64,000 nucleotides of DNA from Bacteroidales bacterium (GCA_017633985.1 JAGBOF010000012.1:1-64000); one strand, 5' to 3'; shown: positions 24,255 through 34,492, numbered from the stretch's first letter. Made by a program: numbers and translations. Notes: generated from the letters alone by a model not told the origin.

Positions 24255-26822
24255 CTAAAATAAGGATGCCTGTACTCCGTTATCCTCCTCTGTTTGGCTG
24301 TTAAAGAATTCGTCACTTTCAATATCCGTCTGCGGCTCTTCTTCTTTCGGCTCTTCGTAAGGAAGTGGGTCAAGAATCTTGATTTTTGCCTTTTTATCTT
24401 TGCTTATCTTCTTTCCTTTGGCTTTATATTTCATTATGTCGGTAAGATCAGTCGCTTCCTTTTCTTCTCCGTCAATACTGATAACAGGAAGCCAATCGGT
24501 AAGACAATATTTCATTACACTTGTTCCGCTGTCAAGGAAAGATATTCTGTCATTTGATAACATCTCGGGTATAAAACGTTTGATGTAGTAAGCCGAAGCC
24601 TCATTTTCCCAATATATAATGGTTATAGGTTTTGTAGGTTTGTACTTTTCTATAAGCAAAGTGTCATCATCAAAGTGTAAATTCAAATCAGGGTCGGTTA
24701 TTCTGTAAGTTCCTTTTTGCGTTATTATAAGAATCTTGTCTCCGCCTTTGAATTCACCTAAAAGATTTCCCCTTTCCAAGGTGTTAAGCTGCATAATGGA
24801 TGTGTCAAGCCATATCTTCTGTGCCTTAAGCGTGGAAACGCCGCCCGTTTTTTTGCTTACACGCCGCACAGGATTAGGATCAACTACGTTTCCGTGCGCT
24901 CCCCTACCCTTAATTGCCAGTTCTGCAAAATCATATATGAAACTCAACCGCCGCATTCTCGGTCTGGCTTTCAGATAGACGGTAACCTTTTCCGCTTCTC
25001 CGTTAGGATTGGCAGAAAAATACAAAATACCAGAACCTTTTACGCCTTGAGTGAAATCATATTCCTTATCGCGTATAACACCTGTGATGGCACAACGTTT
25101 GGCAAAGCATCTGCCGTAAGGACCGTTGTTATACATTATATTATATATAGTACGTTCGTCATTACGTTTGAATACCGCAATATGTATAATATCTTTACCG
25201 ACAAAATCCTTCTCCTGAACTTTTTTAACTACGTATGTACCGTCTTGCCTTATCACTATAATATCGTCAAGTGTGGAACAATCGGCTATGTATTCCACAT
25301 TATCACCTTTAAGTTTGTAGCCTGCAAAACCTTCTTTGAAGTTGCAGTAAAGTTTCTCCGTTGCAGCAGCTGCCTGTGTCACTTCTATACGGTGGAATGA
25401 GCGTATCTCGGTTTTTCTTTCCCTGCCTTTGCCGTATTTGTCCTTAAGATGTTTGTACCAACGGATAGCATAGTCGGTAAGATGTTCGAGATTGTTTTTC
25501 ACTTCCTCCATATCGGTTTCAATTGCCGCAAGGTCGTTTTGGGCCTTATCACTGTTGTATTTAGATATGCGGTCAATAGGAATTTTTCTCAATTTAAGAA
25601 CATCATCAAGCGTTACCTCCCGTATAAGTCCTTTAACAAAAGGTTCCAATCCCTTAAAGATAGTTTGGTTTATACTTTCGTCAGTCGTACAAGGCTTAAT
25701 GTCTTCGTAAATTTCGTTCTCAATAAAAATTCTTTCCAAACTAATCCATTGCCACCGCTCTTTAAGGTCTTGCAAATCCAATTCCAACTCTTTTTTGAGC
25801 AATTCAACGGTCGTTTGCGTGTTTCTGCGCAAAATATCTGACACAGGCATAAAGCAAGGACGCTGTCCGTCAATCACACATGAGTTGGGCGATATACTTT
25901 TTTGGCAATCGGTGAAAGCAAATAAAGCATCTATTGTTTGATCCACCGAAACATCGTTAGGCAAATGCAATCTTATCTCGGCATTCTTTGCAGTATTGTT
26001 CTCTATTTTCTTAAGTTTGAGTTTTCCTGCGTCATTTGCTTTGGCTATTGAATCAATTAACGAGTCCGAAGTTGTGGAATAAGGTATTTCCGTTATAACC
26101 AGAGTTTTGGCATCTTCCCTTTGAATACGCGCACGTATCAAAAGCCTGCCGCCTCTTACTCCGTCATTATATTCGCTTACATCCATAAGACCGCCTGTCG
26201 GGAAGTCTGGATAAAGAACGAACGGTTCATTTTTCAGAATAGAGATGCTGGCATCCAACAGTTCCACAAAATTATGCGGAAGTATCTCACAAGCCAATCC
26301 GACTGCGATTCCCTTGGCTCCTTGTGCCAAAAGAAGCGGAAATTTTATAGGAAGAGTGTCGGGTTCTTGGTTTCTGCCGTCGTATGACGGGTGAAAAGTA
26401 GTTGTTCTGTAGTTAAAAGCAACTTCAAGAGCGAATTTACTTAAACGTGCTTCAATATAACGGGGAGCGGCTGCGGAATCCCCCGTAAGGATATTACCCC
26501 AGTTTCCCTGCGTATCAATCATTATTTCTTTTTGACCCAACCCTGTTATGGCATCTCCTATTGATGCGTCGCCGTGAGGGTGATATTTCATTGTATTACC
26601 TACAATGTTGGCAACCTTGTTGTATCTTCCGTCGTCCAATTCATGCATTGAATGAAGAATACGGCGTTGCACAGGTTTCAATCCGTCATCAACATGCGGT
26701 ATTGCACGCTCTAAAATTACGTAAGAGGCATAATCCAAAAACCAATCCTGATACATGCCGCGTATTGACGCAGGTTGTCTTCCTTGATTATTATTCTGTG
26801 TGTTTAAGTTCTCGTCTTGCAT
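24255..26822 (-). CDS. parC: DNA topoisomerase IV subunit A
   Basis: An 855-residue type IIA topoisomerase A subunit. The opening MYQDWFLDYASYVILERAIPHVDDGLKPVQRRIL, the KYHPHGDASIGDAI winged-helix segment and the catalytic tyrosine (Tyr122 in AAPRYIEARLS) are clear. The C-terminal domain has degenerate blades without an obvious GyrA box, and the protein ends in an acidic tail, which fits ParC rather than GyrA. It relaxes and decatenates DNA with ParE, which is not encoded here. The restriction-modification gene lies 38 bases upstream on the same strand. Confidence 0.9.
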   Translation of the reverse strand: MQDENLNTQNNNQGRQPASIRGMYQDWFLDYASYVILERAIPHVDDGLKPVQRRILHSMHELDDGRYNKVANIVGNTMKYHPHGDASIGDAITGLGQKEIMIDTQGNWGNILTGDSAAAPRYIEARLSKFALEVAFNYRTTTFHPSYDGRNQEPDTLPIKFPLLLAQGAKGIAVGLACEILPHNFVELLDASISILKNEPFVLYPDFPTGGLMDVSEYNDGVRGGRLLIRARIQREDAKTLVITEIPYSTTSDSLIDSIAKANDAGKLKLKKIENNTAKNAEIRLHLPNDVSVDQTIDALFAFTDCQKSISPNSCVIDGQRPCFMPVSDILRRNTQTTVELLKKELELDLQDLKERWQWISLERIFIENEIYEDIKPCTTDESINQTIFKGLEPFVKGLIREVTLDDVLKLRKIPIDRISKYNSDKAQNDLAAIETDMEEVKNNLEHLTDYAIRWYKHLKDKYGKGRERKTEIRSFHRIEVTQAAAATEKLYCNFKEGFAGYKLKGDNVEYIADCSTLDDIIVIRQDGTYVVKKVQEKDFVGKDIIHIAVFKRNDERTIYNIMYNNGPYGRCFAKRCAITGVIRDKEYDFTQGVKGSGILYFSANPNGEAEKVTVYLKARPRMRRLSFIYDFAELAIKGRGAHGNVVDPNPVRRVSKKTGGVSTLKAQKIWLDTSIMQLNTLERGNLLGEFKGGDKILIITQKGTYRITDPDLNLHFDDDTLLIEKYKPTKPITIIYWENEASAYYIKRFIPEMLSNDRISFLDSGTSVMKYCLTDWLPVISIDGEEKEATDLTDIMKYKAKGKKISKDKKAKIKILDPLPYEEPKEEEPQTDIESDEFFNSQTEEDNGVQASLF

Positions 26823-26860
26823 TCAGTCTGTTTAAAGTTTTAATATATGTAATAATATAT

Positions 26861-29200
26861 TTATAAGTTTCTGCTATAAGGTAATGATTTTATATAATCT
26901 TCCATAAACTGCCAATCGGGCTTTCCGCTTTTTGTTGCAGGCAGTTTTATACTGTGTTTAACTAATGTCTTTTGTCTGTATTGTCTGCCGTATGCAAATT
27001 TATAACCGTCTTTATTTATAACCGTAGATATAAATATCATAGAATATTCAGACAACGCTTCTTTCGGATTTAACACCAATATATTATCATCGCAACAAAA
27101 GGCATAACTTCTGTAAACACTGTAACCGAACATATCTATTGTAATACAGTCGGAAAATATATCCATATCATTATTCACATATCTGCTTACACCTTGATTG
27201 TTTTCTCCAGCGGTAACAAGCGGTATGTCTCCTTCAATACTGTCAGCTTTGGTTAAACGTTTTCCTTTGCTGTAATTAAATATATCCGTAAGTTTAAACC
27301 ATTGCCATTTATCAGTATTGAGTTTAATTTTTTTATTACTTACGGATTTATTTGTATAAACAAAGTCATTATCAAGATTGTTATTTAATATATTAAACGC
27401 GGTACACAGTTTCATCTTACGGATAAAATCTTCGTCAGTAAGTGTTGAATAATCCGTTTGCATATATGCTTCGGCACACCATTCGTCTTTATCCGTAACA
27501 TGATACATAACACTTTTACCCGATACTTCTTTACGGTTGCGGAACAAATACAACCATTCGGCTTTTATCTCTTCCCATTTTCCGTGAGCGTCTATTCTTC
27601 CCAAGTTCTTTCTTTTCTCAAAGCCGTCATCTTTAAAATATCCGAAAAACGTTTCCTTGTCCTCTGTATGCGGTTTATGGGCTGTGAATACCATCACACA
27701 GGTTACAACACTTTTGTCTGAATTGTAAAACAATTCGTCAGGCATGGAGAATACTGCTTCAAGAGTATGTTTTTGTAACAGTTCTTTTTTCAAATTGGCA
27801 ATCTTTCCTTTTGTAGATATAGCACACTGCATAGGAACGATAGCAACACAAGTACCGCCTTCCACCAAAGCCTCCAAATTCCATTTGACAAACTCTAATT
27901 CTTCCACATCGTTCTTTTTGTCAGCCTTATAAGGAGGGTTAAGCATACCGACTGACGGTTTCATTTTCTTTATCTGGGCAATCTTTTGGGGATTCAGTCC
28001 GTCATCAAGAAAAATATTTGTCTTTCCGTCCCCGTGTATAGCCATATTGGACGCAGCCAAGCAATACATTTTATCTCCCCTTTCTATGCCTATCAGTTGT
28101 TTGCTTTTGATTGAGTTCTCCGTTTGAATATCACCTTTTGCGTCTTCAATCATCTTACTCATTGCTGCAATCAAAAATCCGCAAGTTCCCGTACAATTAT
28201 CAAAGACTATTGAATTTTTATTTACTCCTGCAACCTCTGCAAAAAACTCCGTGATATGCGAAGGAGTCAAAACAACACCTAAATCATTGCTTGTATTGGC
28301 GTACCGCAAAAATGCAATATACAACTGTCCCAAGACATCATAATAGCGGTTGGTCTTCTCAAAATCATCAATGTTTTCCTCCATATCCATAATCAAATCC
28401 CGCAAATGATTATGCGAAGATTCTTTTGCAAACATTCCTCTGATTGTTGAGTATTTGGATTCTATTGTTTGGATTTTCTCATTTCCGACATTGCTTTTCT
28501 TAAACCAAGACATAACATCGGAAATCATTGTATCGGCCAATATAGACTGATTTTCCTCCGTCTTGTAATATTCTTTGAAATGTTTTTGACGCAAAGCCAA
28601 CAATATACAACTTGCCAATATACAACGCTCGGCTTCGTCTATATTCATTTTGTGCAGACGTGTATTCAAATCCCTTGTATAATCCAAAAGTTTGTCGTAA
28701 TCCTGCCGTTTCTTTTCCTCTGATGTGTTTAAACCTTTGTAATATTCGTCAGGGGAAAGCAATTTATCGGAAAAATATTTGAATGCTTTGGGTTCGCCTT
28801 TTAGTTGTACATAATGGGAAATTTTTAAATCGTCTTTATCCGTTCCGCTTACGGCAATGGCAACGACATCATAGGATTTGGACAGATAAGAGGCGTAAAG
28901 CAAAACACCGTCAACGGCATAATCGGAATATTGTTTGTGGCTGACGCTTTCGTGGAAGTTCTTGTCTTTTTTATTTTCAATTACAATAAGGAAATTCCCG
29001 TCTTTTTTGTATTGAATAATAAAATCGGGATAACCTTTATGCAATCCTTTTTTGGAAGCATTCTTTAAAAGTTTATCAATAACAATATTGTCAGAAGACT
29101 GCTGCTCAATAATCACGTCTTTTTCAAATTGCTTGAAATAATCTCTTACAATATTATCCGTCAATATTTCTTTTCTGCCCTTTATATTCGTATTTGCCAT
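26861..29200 (-). CDS. Single-chain restriction-modification enzyme (Type IIG-like)
   Basis: A 779-residue protein joining three activities. Residues 20-130 carry a PD-(D/E)xK nuclease pattern (Pro58-Asp59 in GYPDF, then Glu75-x-Lys77 in IVIENKK). Residues 285-560 are an N6-adenine methyltransferase of the HsdM type: FDNCTGTCGF at 333-342 binds AdoMet and NPPY at 421-424 is catalytic. From about 635 (KWQWFKLTDIFNYSKGKRLTKAD) there is one HsdS-like target-recognition domain. There is no separate S or R gene. It would both methylate and cut DNA; the recognition sequence is unknown. A TAATTTTG box lies just upstream, and it sits between core genes as an isolated accessory gene. Confidence 0.88.
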   Translation of the reverse strand: MANTNIKGRKEILTDNIVRDYFKQFEKDVIIEQQSSDNIVIDKLLKNASKKGLHKGYPDFIIQYKKDGNFLIVIENKKDKNFHESVSHKQYSDYAVDGVLLYASYLSKSYDVVAIAVSGTDKDDLKISHYVQLKGEPKAFKYFSDKLLSPDEYYKGLNTSEEKKRQDYDKLLDYTRDLNTRLHKMNIDEAERCILASCILLALRQKHFKEYYKTEENQSILADTMISDVMSWFKKSNVGNEKIQTIESKYSTIRGMFAKESSHNHLRDLIMDMEENIDDFEKTNRYYDVLGQLYIAFLRYANTSNDLGVVLTPSHITEFFAEVAGVNKNSIVFDNCTGTCGFLIAAMSKMIEDAKGDIQTENSIKSKQLIGIERGDKMYCLAASNMAIHGDGKTNIFLDDGLNPQKIAQIKKMKPSVGMLNPPYKADKKNDVEELEFVKWNLEALVEGGTCVAIVPMQCAISTKGKIANLKKELLQKHTLEAVFSMPDELFYNSDKSVVTCVMVFTAHKPHTEDKETFFGYFKDDGFEKRKNLGRIDAHGKWEEIKAEWLYLFRNRKEVSGKSVMYHVTDKDEWCAEAYMQTDYSTLTDEDFIRKMKLCTAFNILNNNLDNDFVYTNKSVSNKKIKLNTDKWQWFKLTDIFNYSKGKRLTKADSIEGDIPLVTAGENNQGVSRYVNNDMDIFSDCITIDMFGYSVYRSYAFCCDDNILVLNPKEALSEYSMIFISTVINKDGYKFAYGRQYRQKTLVKHSIKLPATKSGKPDWQFMEDYIKSLPYSRNL

Positions 29201-29223
29201 AACACAAAGCCTTTTTGTCGTTG

Positions 29224-29231
29224 CAAAATTA
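29224..29231 (-). promoter_or_regulatory. -7 box of the restriction-modification gene
   Basis: TAATTTTG on the minus strand, 24 bases before the start codon. Confidence 0.55.
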
Positions 29232-29301
29232 CAAAAAACATTTCAATTATATTGTCTGCATCAGGTAATAAGAATTATGTCTTTTGCTTACTGTGTAAAC
29301 G

Positions 29302-29883
29302 TTATTCAAAGTTCACGCTCGGGGCATTTTCGCTGCCTTTTTGTGCCAAGTAATATTCTTTTGCCGAAAATCCGAACATACCTGCGATAATGTTTGTCGG
29401 GAAAGAATTGCGTTTTTGGTTGTACTGTTGAACAGCATCAGCATAACGTTGTCTTTCCGTTGCAATACGGTTTTCAGTTCCTTCAAGTTGGGACTGCAAT
29501 TCCAAGAAATTCTGATTTGCCTTCAAATCAGGATATCTTTCCACCACAACATTCAAATCCCTTATCGCACTTGTAACCGCCGCCTGTGTATTTTCTACAG
29601 CCTGAACGTCTCCTGATTGCAATGAATTGCTTGCTTGGTTACGTGCTTCTATCACTTTGGTAAGCGTCTGTTGTTCGTGCTGTGCGTAACCCTTAACAGT
29701 ATTAACCAAATTAGGAATTAAATCCATTCGTCTTTGATATTGGCTTTCTACTTTGGACCATTGGGAAGAACAAGCTTCATTTAATTTGACTAATGAATTA
29801 TATTTTCCCATTGCCCAACCGCCTAAAATAACTACTACTGCAATTACAACCAATAACGTCGTTAATCCTTTAGATAATTTCAT
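29302..29883 (-). CDS. lemA: LemA family protein
   Basis: A 193-residue protein with one N-terminal membrane helix (LTTLLVVIAVVVILGGWAMGKYNSLV) followed by a long helical bundle. The conserved LemA features are visible: ACSSQWSKVESQYQRRMDLIPNLVNTVKGYA, EARNQA, ERYPDLKANQNFLELQSQLEGTENRIA and YNxKRNSFPTNIIAGMFGF. The fold is known but the biochemical role is not; in many bacteria lemA sits beside a TPM-domain gene, as here. Downstream gene of the pair. Confidence 0.93.
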   Translation of the reverse strand: MKLSKGLTTLLVVIAVVVILGGWAMGKYNSLVKLNEACSSQWSKVESQYQRRMDLIPNLVNTVKGYAQHEQQTLTKVIEARNQASNSLQSGDVQAVENTQAAVTSAIRDLNVVVERYPDLKANQNFLELQSQLEGTENRIATERQRYADAVQQYNQKRNSFPTNIIAGMFGFSAKEYYLAQKGSENAPSVNFE

Positions 29884-29998
29884 TTTCTTCTTATATTTTT
29901 ATTGTTAATAATTTTATTTATTTACGCTTTTATGATTTACATACTTATAAAACAAAAAACTTCACCGCTTTGCGCAAATTGCCCGTGGGTGCCACCCA

Positions 29999-31288
29999 CT
30001 ACCAAGAGCCGCCTCCGCCGCCTCCGCCGGAGAATCCGCCGCCGAAAGAACCGCCTGAAAATCCGCCGAAGCCTCCTGATGAGAATCCTCCGCCTCTTGA
30101 CATTCCTCCCATCATACTTCCTGCTGCAGCCCCCGCAAGAAAAGGTGACGCATCATTCATTTCTTGATCTTTTACTTCACGGTGACTGCAGTTTTTGCAA
30201 TAATATGTCGTCCTTAATATATTACGCTGACGGAATATGCCTGTATGTATCATTTCTTCCGATATTTTGGAAAATGTCTTCGCATGGCAGACAGGACAAA
30301 CCGTATATGACGAATTTTCTTCGTAACAATAAATTCTCGTCTGTCCGCATTGAGGACACAACCACACGTCATAATCTCTTGATTTCAGTGTTTCTTCCAA
30401 TTGTTGCGTATGATTAAGAAATTCATCTTCCTCTTTTTCGCTCAAAAGCTTCATCTCACTGCCGCAGGAACAAAAGATTTTTTCTTTTCTTATCTTGTTA
30501 AGTTTGCGCTTATATATAATAATGTATATAGGCAGCGTAAAAACCGAAAGAATTGTCACAACGGGCAACAATTGCCTGAAAGCCTTATTAAGAGCATTCA
30601 CTCTTTTGGAACGGTATGTATGTTCAATGTTTTTTATACTGTTATTGAGCTGCGTAAATGCAAGGATAAACACTCCGATTCCGAGCAGAAAATATCCAAG
30701 TAACAAAGTCTTTAAAATTAGTCCGAAATCCTCACCCTCTTCATTCATTTTCTGAGGATTATCATAGTATTTATAAATCTGCTGCACCGCTTCATTAGTT
30801 CCTGCAAGCACTCCGCCGTCCCAATCTCCCTTAATGAAATAGGGTTTCATAACTTGATTAAAAATTCTTGTGGATTTGGCGTCGGTAAGTACGTCTTCCA
30901 AACCGTACCCCGTGCGGAAAAAGCATTGCCTTGCCTGCGTAACGACCAAAAGTATCAATCCGTTGTCCTTACCCTGCATTCCCACTTTCCAACTGTCGTA
31001 CAAATCCATACTCAATTCGCGTGCGGAAGTCTGTCTGTCGCCGCTGATGACAACCACTGCTATTTGGCACGAAGTGGAATCATACAAACGGTTGATCATA
31101 TTGTTTAGAGAATCAACGGTTTGGCTATTCAATATGCCGTCTTGGTTATTCACCCAATTGGTAAGTCCTTGGGATTTGGGGTTTGCTATTTGTGATGCCG
31201 TAACCTGCGCATTTGTACTTTCTGTATAGCACAACAAAAGTACAAAAAACAACAATATTGAATTATATCTGCGTAAAACCTTTACCAT
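29999..31288 (-). CDS. TPM-domain (YgcG-type) membrane protein with zinc ribbons and glycine-rich tail
   Basis: A 429-residue protein. A signal peptide (residues 1-27) is followed by a TPM domain from about 40 (NWVNNQDGILNSQTVDSLNNMINRL, then QCFFRTGYGLEDVLTDA), two membrane helices (around 195-215 and 245-265) and a cysteine-rich part with CSCG, CPQCG, CPVCH and CKNC knuckles, likely zinc ribbons. It ends in a Gly/Ser/Phe-rich tail finishing GGGGGGSW. TPM proteins with LemA partners occur widely in bacteria with roles proposed in envelope maintenance. Its own TAACTTTG box is upstream; lemA follows after about 115 bases. Confidence 0.88.
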   Translation of the reverse strand: MVKVLRRYNSILLFFVLLLCYTESTNAQVTASQIANPKSQGLTNWVNNQDGILNSQTVDSLNNMINRLYDSTSCQIAVVVISGDRQTSARELSMDLYDSWKVGMQGKDNGLILLVVTQARQCFFRTGYGLEDVLTDAKSTRIFNQVMKPYFIKGDWDGGVLAGTNEAVQQIYKYYDNPQKMNEEGEDFGLILKTLLLGYFLLGIGVFILAFTQLNNSIKNIEHTYRSKRVNALNKAFRQLLPVVTILSVFTLPIYIIIYKRKLNKIRKEKIFCSCGSEMKLLSEKEEDEFLNHTQQLEETLKSRDYDVWLCPQCGQTRIYCYEENSSYTVCPVCHAKTFSKISEEMIHTGIFRQRNILRTTYYCKNCSHREVKDQEMNDASPFLAGAAAGSMMGGMSRGGGFSSGGFGGFSGGSFGGGFSGGGGGGGSW

Positions 31289-31307
31289 CTGTTTTCAAAA
31301 TAACACG

Positions 31308-31315
31308 CAAAGTTA
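31308..31315 (-). promoter_or_regulatory. -7 box of the TPM-lemA operon
   Basis: TAACTTTG on the minus strand followed by C, 20 bases before the start codon. Confidence 0.6.
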
Positions 31316-31385
31316 AGAAATTTTTTTCAAACAGCGGTCTGTTTTCATATTTATGCCAAACTTTTTTCATTTACATAACTTCAAA

Positions 31386-31511
31386 AAATTAAAACGCCGC
31401 TTTATGAAATTATTATCGCTGATCAGTAAAATAATCTCGCAGATTAATAAATTTTTATCGCAGATCAGTAAATTATTATCGCTGATTAATAAAATAATGC
31501 CGCTGATTAAT
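31386..31511. repeat. 21-bp array, six units
   Basis: The longest TCGCTGATT-type array: one CGCCG unit followed by five units with cores TATCGCTGATCAG, TCTCGCAGATTAA, TATCGCAGATCAG, TATCGCTGATTAA and TGCCGCTGATTAA, all in the same orientation. The ends alternate GATCAG and GATTAA. It lies in a divergent promoter region, upstream of both the TPM and trxB boxes. Confidence 0.9.
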
Positions 31512-31551
31512 AAATTTAAATGAAATAACTTAATATTCAATTTATTTTTTG

Positions 31552-31559
31552 TAGTTTTG
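31552..31559 (+). promoter_or_regulatory. -7 box of trxB
   Basis: TAGTTTTG followed by CA, 37 bases before the trxB ATG. Confidence 0.55.
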
Positions 31560-31595
31560 CAAATCAATATTAACAACAAGAATTACGGAATTATT

Positions 31596-32537
31596 ATGGC
31601 AGAAAGAATAAAATGTGCAATCATAGGTTCAGGTCCTGCGGGATATACGGCATCCATTTACGCATCACGTGCAGGCATTTCACCCGTTATGTTTGAAGGA
31701 GCAGCACCGGGCGGACAGATTACAATGACTGAACAAATAGATAATTTTCCCGGTTATCCCGAAGGCATAAGCGGCTTTGGCTTAATGCAGGATATACGTA
31801 AGCAGGCGGAAAGATTCGGTGCCGATATACGCAGCAAGGTTATCAGCAAAGCGGATTTGAGCAAACGTCCGTTCCAATTGGAAGACGAAGACGGCAATCA
31901 ATACGAAGCCGAAGCGGTTATTATATCCACAGGAGCGACAGCCAAATGGTTGGGATTGGAAAGCGAAGCCAAATTCAGAGGTCAGGGTGTAAGCACTTGC
32001 GCAACATGTGACGGTTTCTTCTATCGCAAAAAAGACGTAGCGGTTGTAGGCGGCGGCGATACGGCATGCGCAGAAGCTTTGTATTTGTCAGGTATCTGCA
32101 ATAAAGTTTATATGATTGTCCGCAGGGATCAACTGCGCGCTACGGCAATTGTGCGTGAGATGACAATGAATAAAGAAAACATTGAAATCCTTTGGCAGAC
32201 CAAACCCGTAGAAGTGTTGGGCGATATGTCGGGAGTAACAGGCGTTAAGTTAGAATCCACAAAAGACGGTTCAATAAGTGAAATAAATGTAATGGGATTG
32301 TTTGTCGCAATAGGCAATGAACCTAAAACCGAATTGTTTAAAGGACAGATTGAACTGGATGCCTCCGGCTATATCGTAACCAAAGGACATACTTCTTACA
32401 CATCGGTTGAGGGTGTATTCGCATGCGGGGATGTTCAGGACAACCGCTACCGTCAGGCAATAGTTGCGGCAGGCAGCGGAGCGGCAGCGGCGATTGACTG
32501 CGAAAGATGGCTGTTGGAAAATCCTATATCTAAATAA
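31596..32537 (+). CDS. trxB: Thioredoxin-disulfide reductase
   Basis: FAD- and NADPH-dependent reductase of thioredoxin, 313 residues from the chosen ATG (MAERIKCAIIG). The FAD motif IGSGPAGYTASIYASRAG, the redox-active CATC in the STCATCDGFFY segment, the NADPH motif VGGGDTACAEALYL and the C-terminal FACGDVQDNRYRQAIVAAGSGAAAA are all present. A longer in-frame start would begin inside the promoter. The porin-like gene follows after 10 bases. Confidence 0.97.
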   Translation: MAERIKCAIIGSGPAGYTASIYASRAGISPVMFEGAAPGGQITMTEQIDNFPGYPEGISGFGLMQDIRKQAERFGADIRSKVISKADLSKRPFQLEDEDGNQYEAEAVIISTGATAKWLGLESEAKFRGQGVSTCATCDGFFYRKKDVAVVGGGDTACAEALYLSGICNKVYMIVRRDQLRATAIVREMTMNKENIEILWQTKPVEVLGDMSGVTGVKLESTKDGSISEINVMGLFVAIGNEPKTELFKGQIELDASGYIVTKGHTSYTSVEGVFACGDVQDNRYRQAIVAAGSGAAAAIDCERWLLENPISK

Positions 32538-32547
32538 TACGGCATTA

Positions 32548-34410
32548 ATGCATACTAATGCGGTAAAATTTTTAATTTTCATTTTCATACTTTTCGGTAT
32601 TGCGGGAGTAAAATCCCAAAATACCGTTTCGCAAACGTTTTCCGTCAAGGACACTTCCCTTAACGGAATCTTATATTACAACAATAACAAAACGGATTAC
32701 CTGATACAAAACACTTTTGAAGTGCAATACGACTTTTTTATGGTACATTATTATAATAATGCACGTATTGCCGACAGCCATTACTGGTTACAACTCAATA
32801 ACGAAGGCTCAGCCGTCAAAGATATGATATTTCATATTGATGACATATTCAATTACAAACGTCAGACAAATACTTACCTTCCTTATATATATACTCCGCA
32901 AAACGTAAAGTATTTCCAAAACCGCAAAGCATATACTTCGGTAAGTTATTCCAACAGTATAGGCGGCAATCAGTTCTTTAAAGTCAATTTTGCGAAAAAT
33001 CTTTACAAGGGATTGAATCTTCAGACCGAATATTTTGTGAATTATGCCGATGAGACGTTCAGTAATTCGCAGGTGATGAACCAATTTTTCAATGTAACGC
33101 TTAATTACATCTCCCCAAGCGGAAGATACCGCAACAATCTGGCATTTGCACATAACCGTGCGTATATTCAGGAAAACGGCGGCATAGAAAACGACAGCGT
33201 TTTCATCAATCAGGATTACAGCAAGGCAGGTTCTTATCCCGTTACGCTATCCCAAGGTTGGAGTAAGTGGAAAACTTCGGACTATTCGTTTTTTCAAACA
33301 TACAGATTGGAAACAGACAATAATAAATCGCAGAATATATTTAACAAAGGAGCCATTATCCACAATATTTCGTTCGGACGTTATGCCCGTTTGTATGATG
33401 ACGAGAACAAAACAATAAAAGATTCTTTGGGTACGAACATTTGGCGCAACAGTTTGTTTTGGACGAACAATATTACCAATACTCACGGCGGCGCATTCAT
33501 ACCTTTGACAATCGGGGTGAATTATGATGCAGTTAATTTCAATGATTCTTTGGACAGTAAGACATATCATCTTGTCAGTCCCGAATTTAAAACGGGTGTT
33601 TATTATTCTAATTTAAGGATTGACGCAAATGCTTCAGCCGTTGTAGCAGGTGAAGATTATAACGGGGATTATCAAATCAGTATTGAACCGAAATATTATT
33701 TCAACAAGAGACAACAAAGCGACGAACAAACGCTTAAAAATTTTATTTTCTCTGAAATAAAAATCCAGAACAAGCAACCTGATTATATTTTCAAACATTA
33801 TTTGACTGAAAACTTATCGTGGGACAACTATGTTACTAAAAACAAAACTAAAGCGTTATCACTGGGTGTTAATTTCGCAAATCACTTAACTGTCAAAGCG
33901 AATTACATTGATTTAAAAGATTTTTATTTTCTTGACGACGCATTGCAGGTAAACCTCGGGGATAGTAAACTTTACCAATTGCAGATTCATCATAATATTG
34001 CATTGAAAAAATGGCGCTTTTTAGGCACTTGGACTTTGCAAAAGGCGGATAACGAAGATGTTTTGCATCTTCCGTTAATTGCAATCAAGCAAGGAATAGC
34101 CTATTCATTCACTTGGATGAAAGGAAAACTTAAAACAGATTTAGGAACTGATATAAACTACTTCTCAAAATACAAGGCAGACGTTTACAATACCCTTACG
34201 GGAATGTATTGCTTCCAAAATGAAGAGAAAATAGGCAATTACTTGTTTGCAGATGTATATTTGAATTTGAATATAGACCGTTTCTGTTTGTTTGTTATGC
34301 TTCAACATCCGTATGCAGGCCTTGCAGGCAATTCTTATTTCAATTCCCCTTTGTATCCTGCCCAAGGATTTACATTCCGCTACGGATTTACTTGGAAACT
34401 TCTGGATTAA
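32548..34410 (+). CDS. Putative outer-membrane porin (Porin_10-like)
   Basis: About 620 residues from the ATG 10 bases after trxB. A signal peptide (MHTNAVKFLIFIFILFGIAG) precedes a strand-rich protein with repeated aromatic-ended strands (FFKVNFAKNLYKGLNLQTEYFVNY, NRYRNNLAFAHNRAYIQENGG) and a C-terminal RYGFTWKLLD. The layout and the early LQLNNEGSAVKD region resemble the Bacteroidota putative porin family Porin_10; membership is judged by eye. It is the second gene of an operon with trxB, an unexpected pairing. Confidence 0.8.
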   Translation: MHTNAVKFLIFIFILFGIAGVKSQNTVSQTFSVKDTSLNGILYYNNNKTDYLIQNTFEVQYDFFMVHYYNNARIADSHYWLQLNNEGSAVKDMIFHIDDIFNYKRQTNTYLPYIYTPQNVKYFQNRKAYTSVSYSNSIGGNQFFKVNFAKNLYKGLNLQTEYFVNYADETFSNSQVMNQFFNVTLNYISPSGRYRNNLAFAHNRAYIQENGGIENDSVFINQDYSKAGSYPVTLSQGWSKWKTSDYSFFQTYRLETDNNKSQNIFNKGAIIHNISFGRYARLYDDENKTIKDSLGTNIWRNSLFWTNNITNTHGGAFIPLTIGVNYDAVNFNDSLDSKTYHLVSPEFKTGVYYSNLRIDANASAVVAGEDYNGDYQISIEPKYYFNKRQQSDEQTLKNFIFSEIKIQNKQPDYIFKHYLTENLSWDNYVTKNKTKALSLGVNFANHLTVKANYIDLKDFYFLDDALQVNLGDSKLYQLQIHHNIALKKWRFLGTWTLQKADNEDVLHLPLIAIKQGIAYSFTWMKGKLKTDLGTDINYFSKYKADVYNTLTGMYCFQNEEKIGNYLFADVYLNLNIDRFCLFVMLQHPYAGLAGNSYFNSPLYPAQGFTFRYGFTWKLLD

Positions 34411-34432
34411 CAATCATTAAAACCGCATAAAT

Positions 34433-34469
34433 AAAAAGCCGCAAAGAAACAAAATTCTTTACGGCTTTT
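34433..34469. terminator. Bidirectional terminator between the porin gene and groEL
   Basis: AAAAAGCCGCAAAGAA pairs with TTCTTTACGGCTTTT around a short loop, with an A-run on the left and T-run on the right, so it can end transcription from both convergent genes. Confidence 0.85.
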
Positions 34470-34492
34470 GAATAAATAACTGATTCTGTCTA

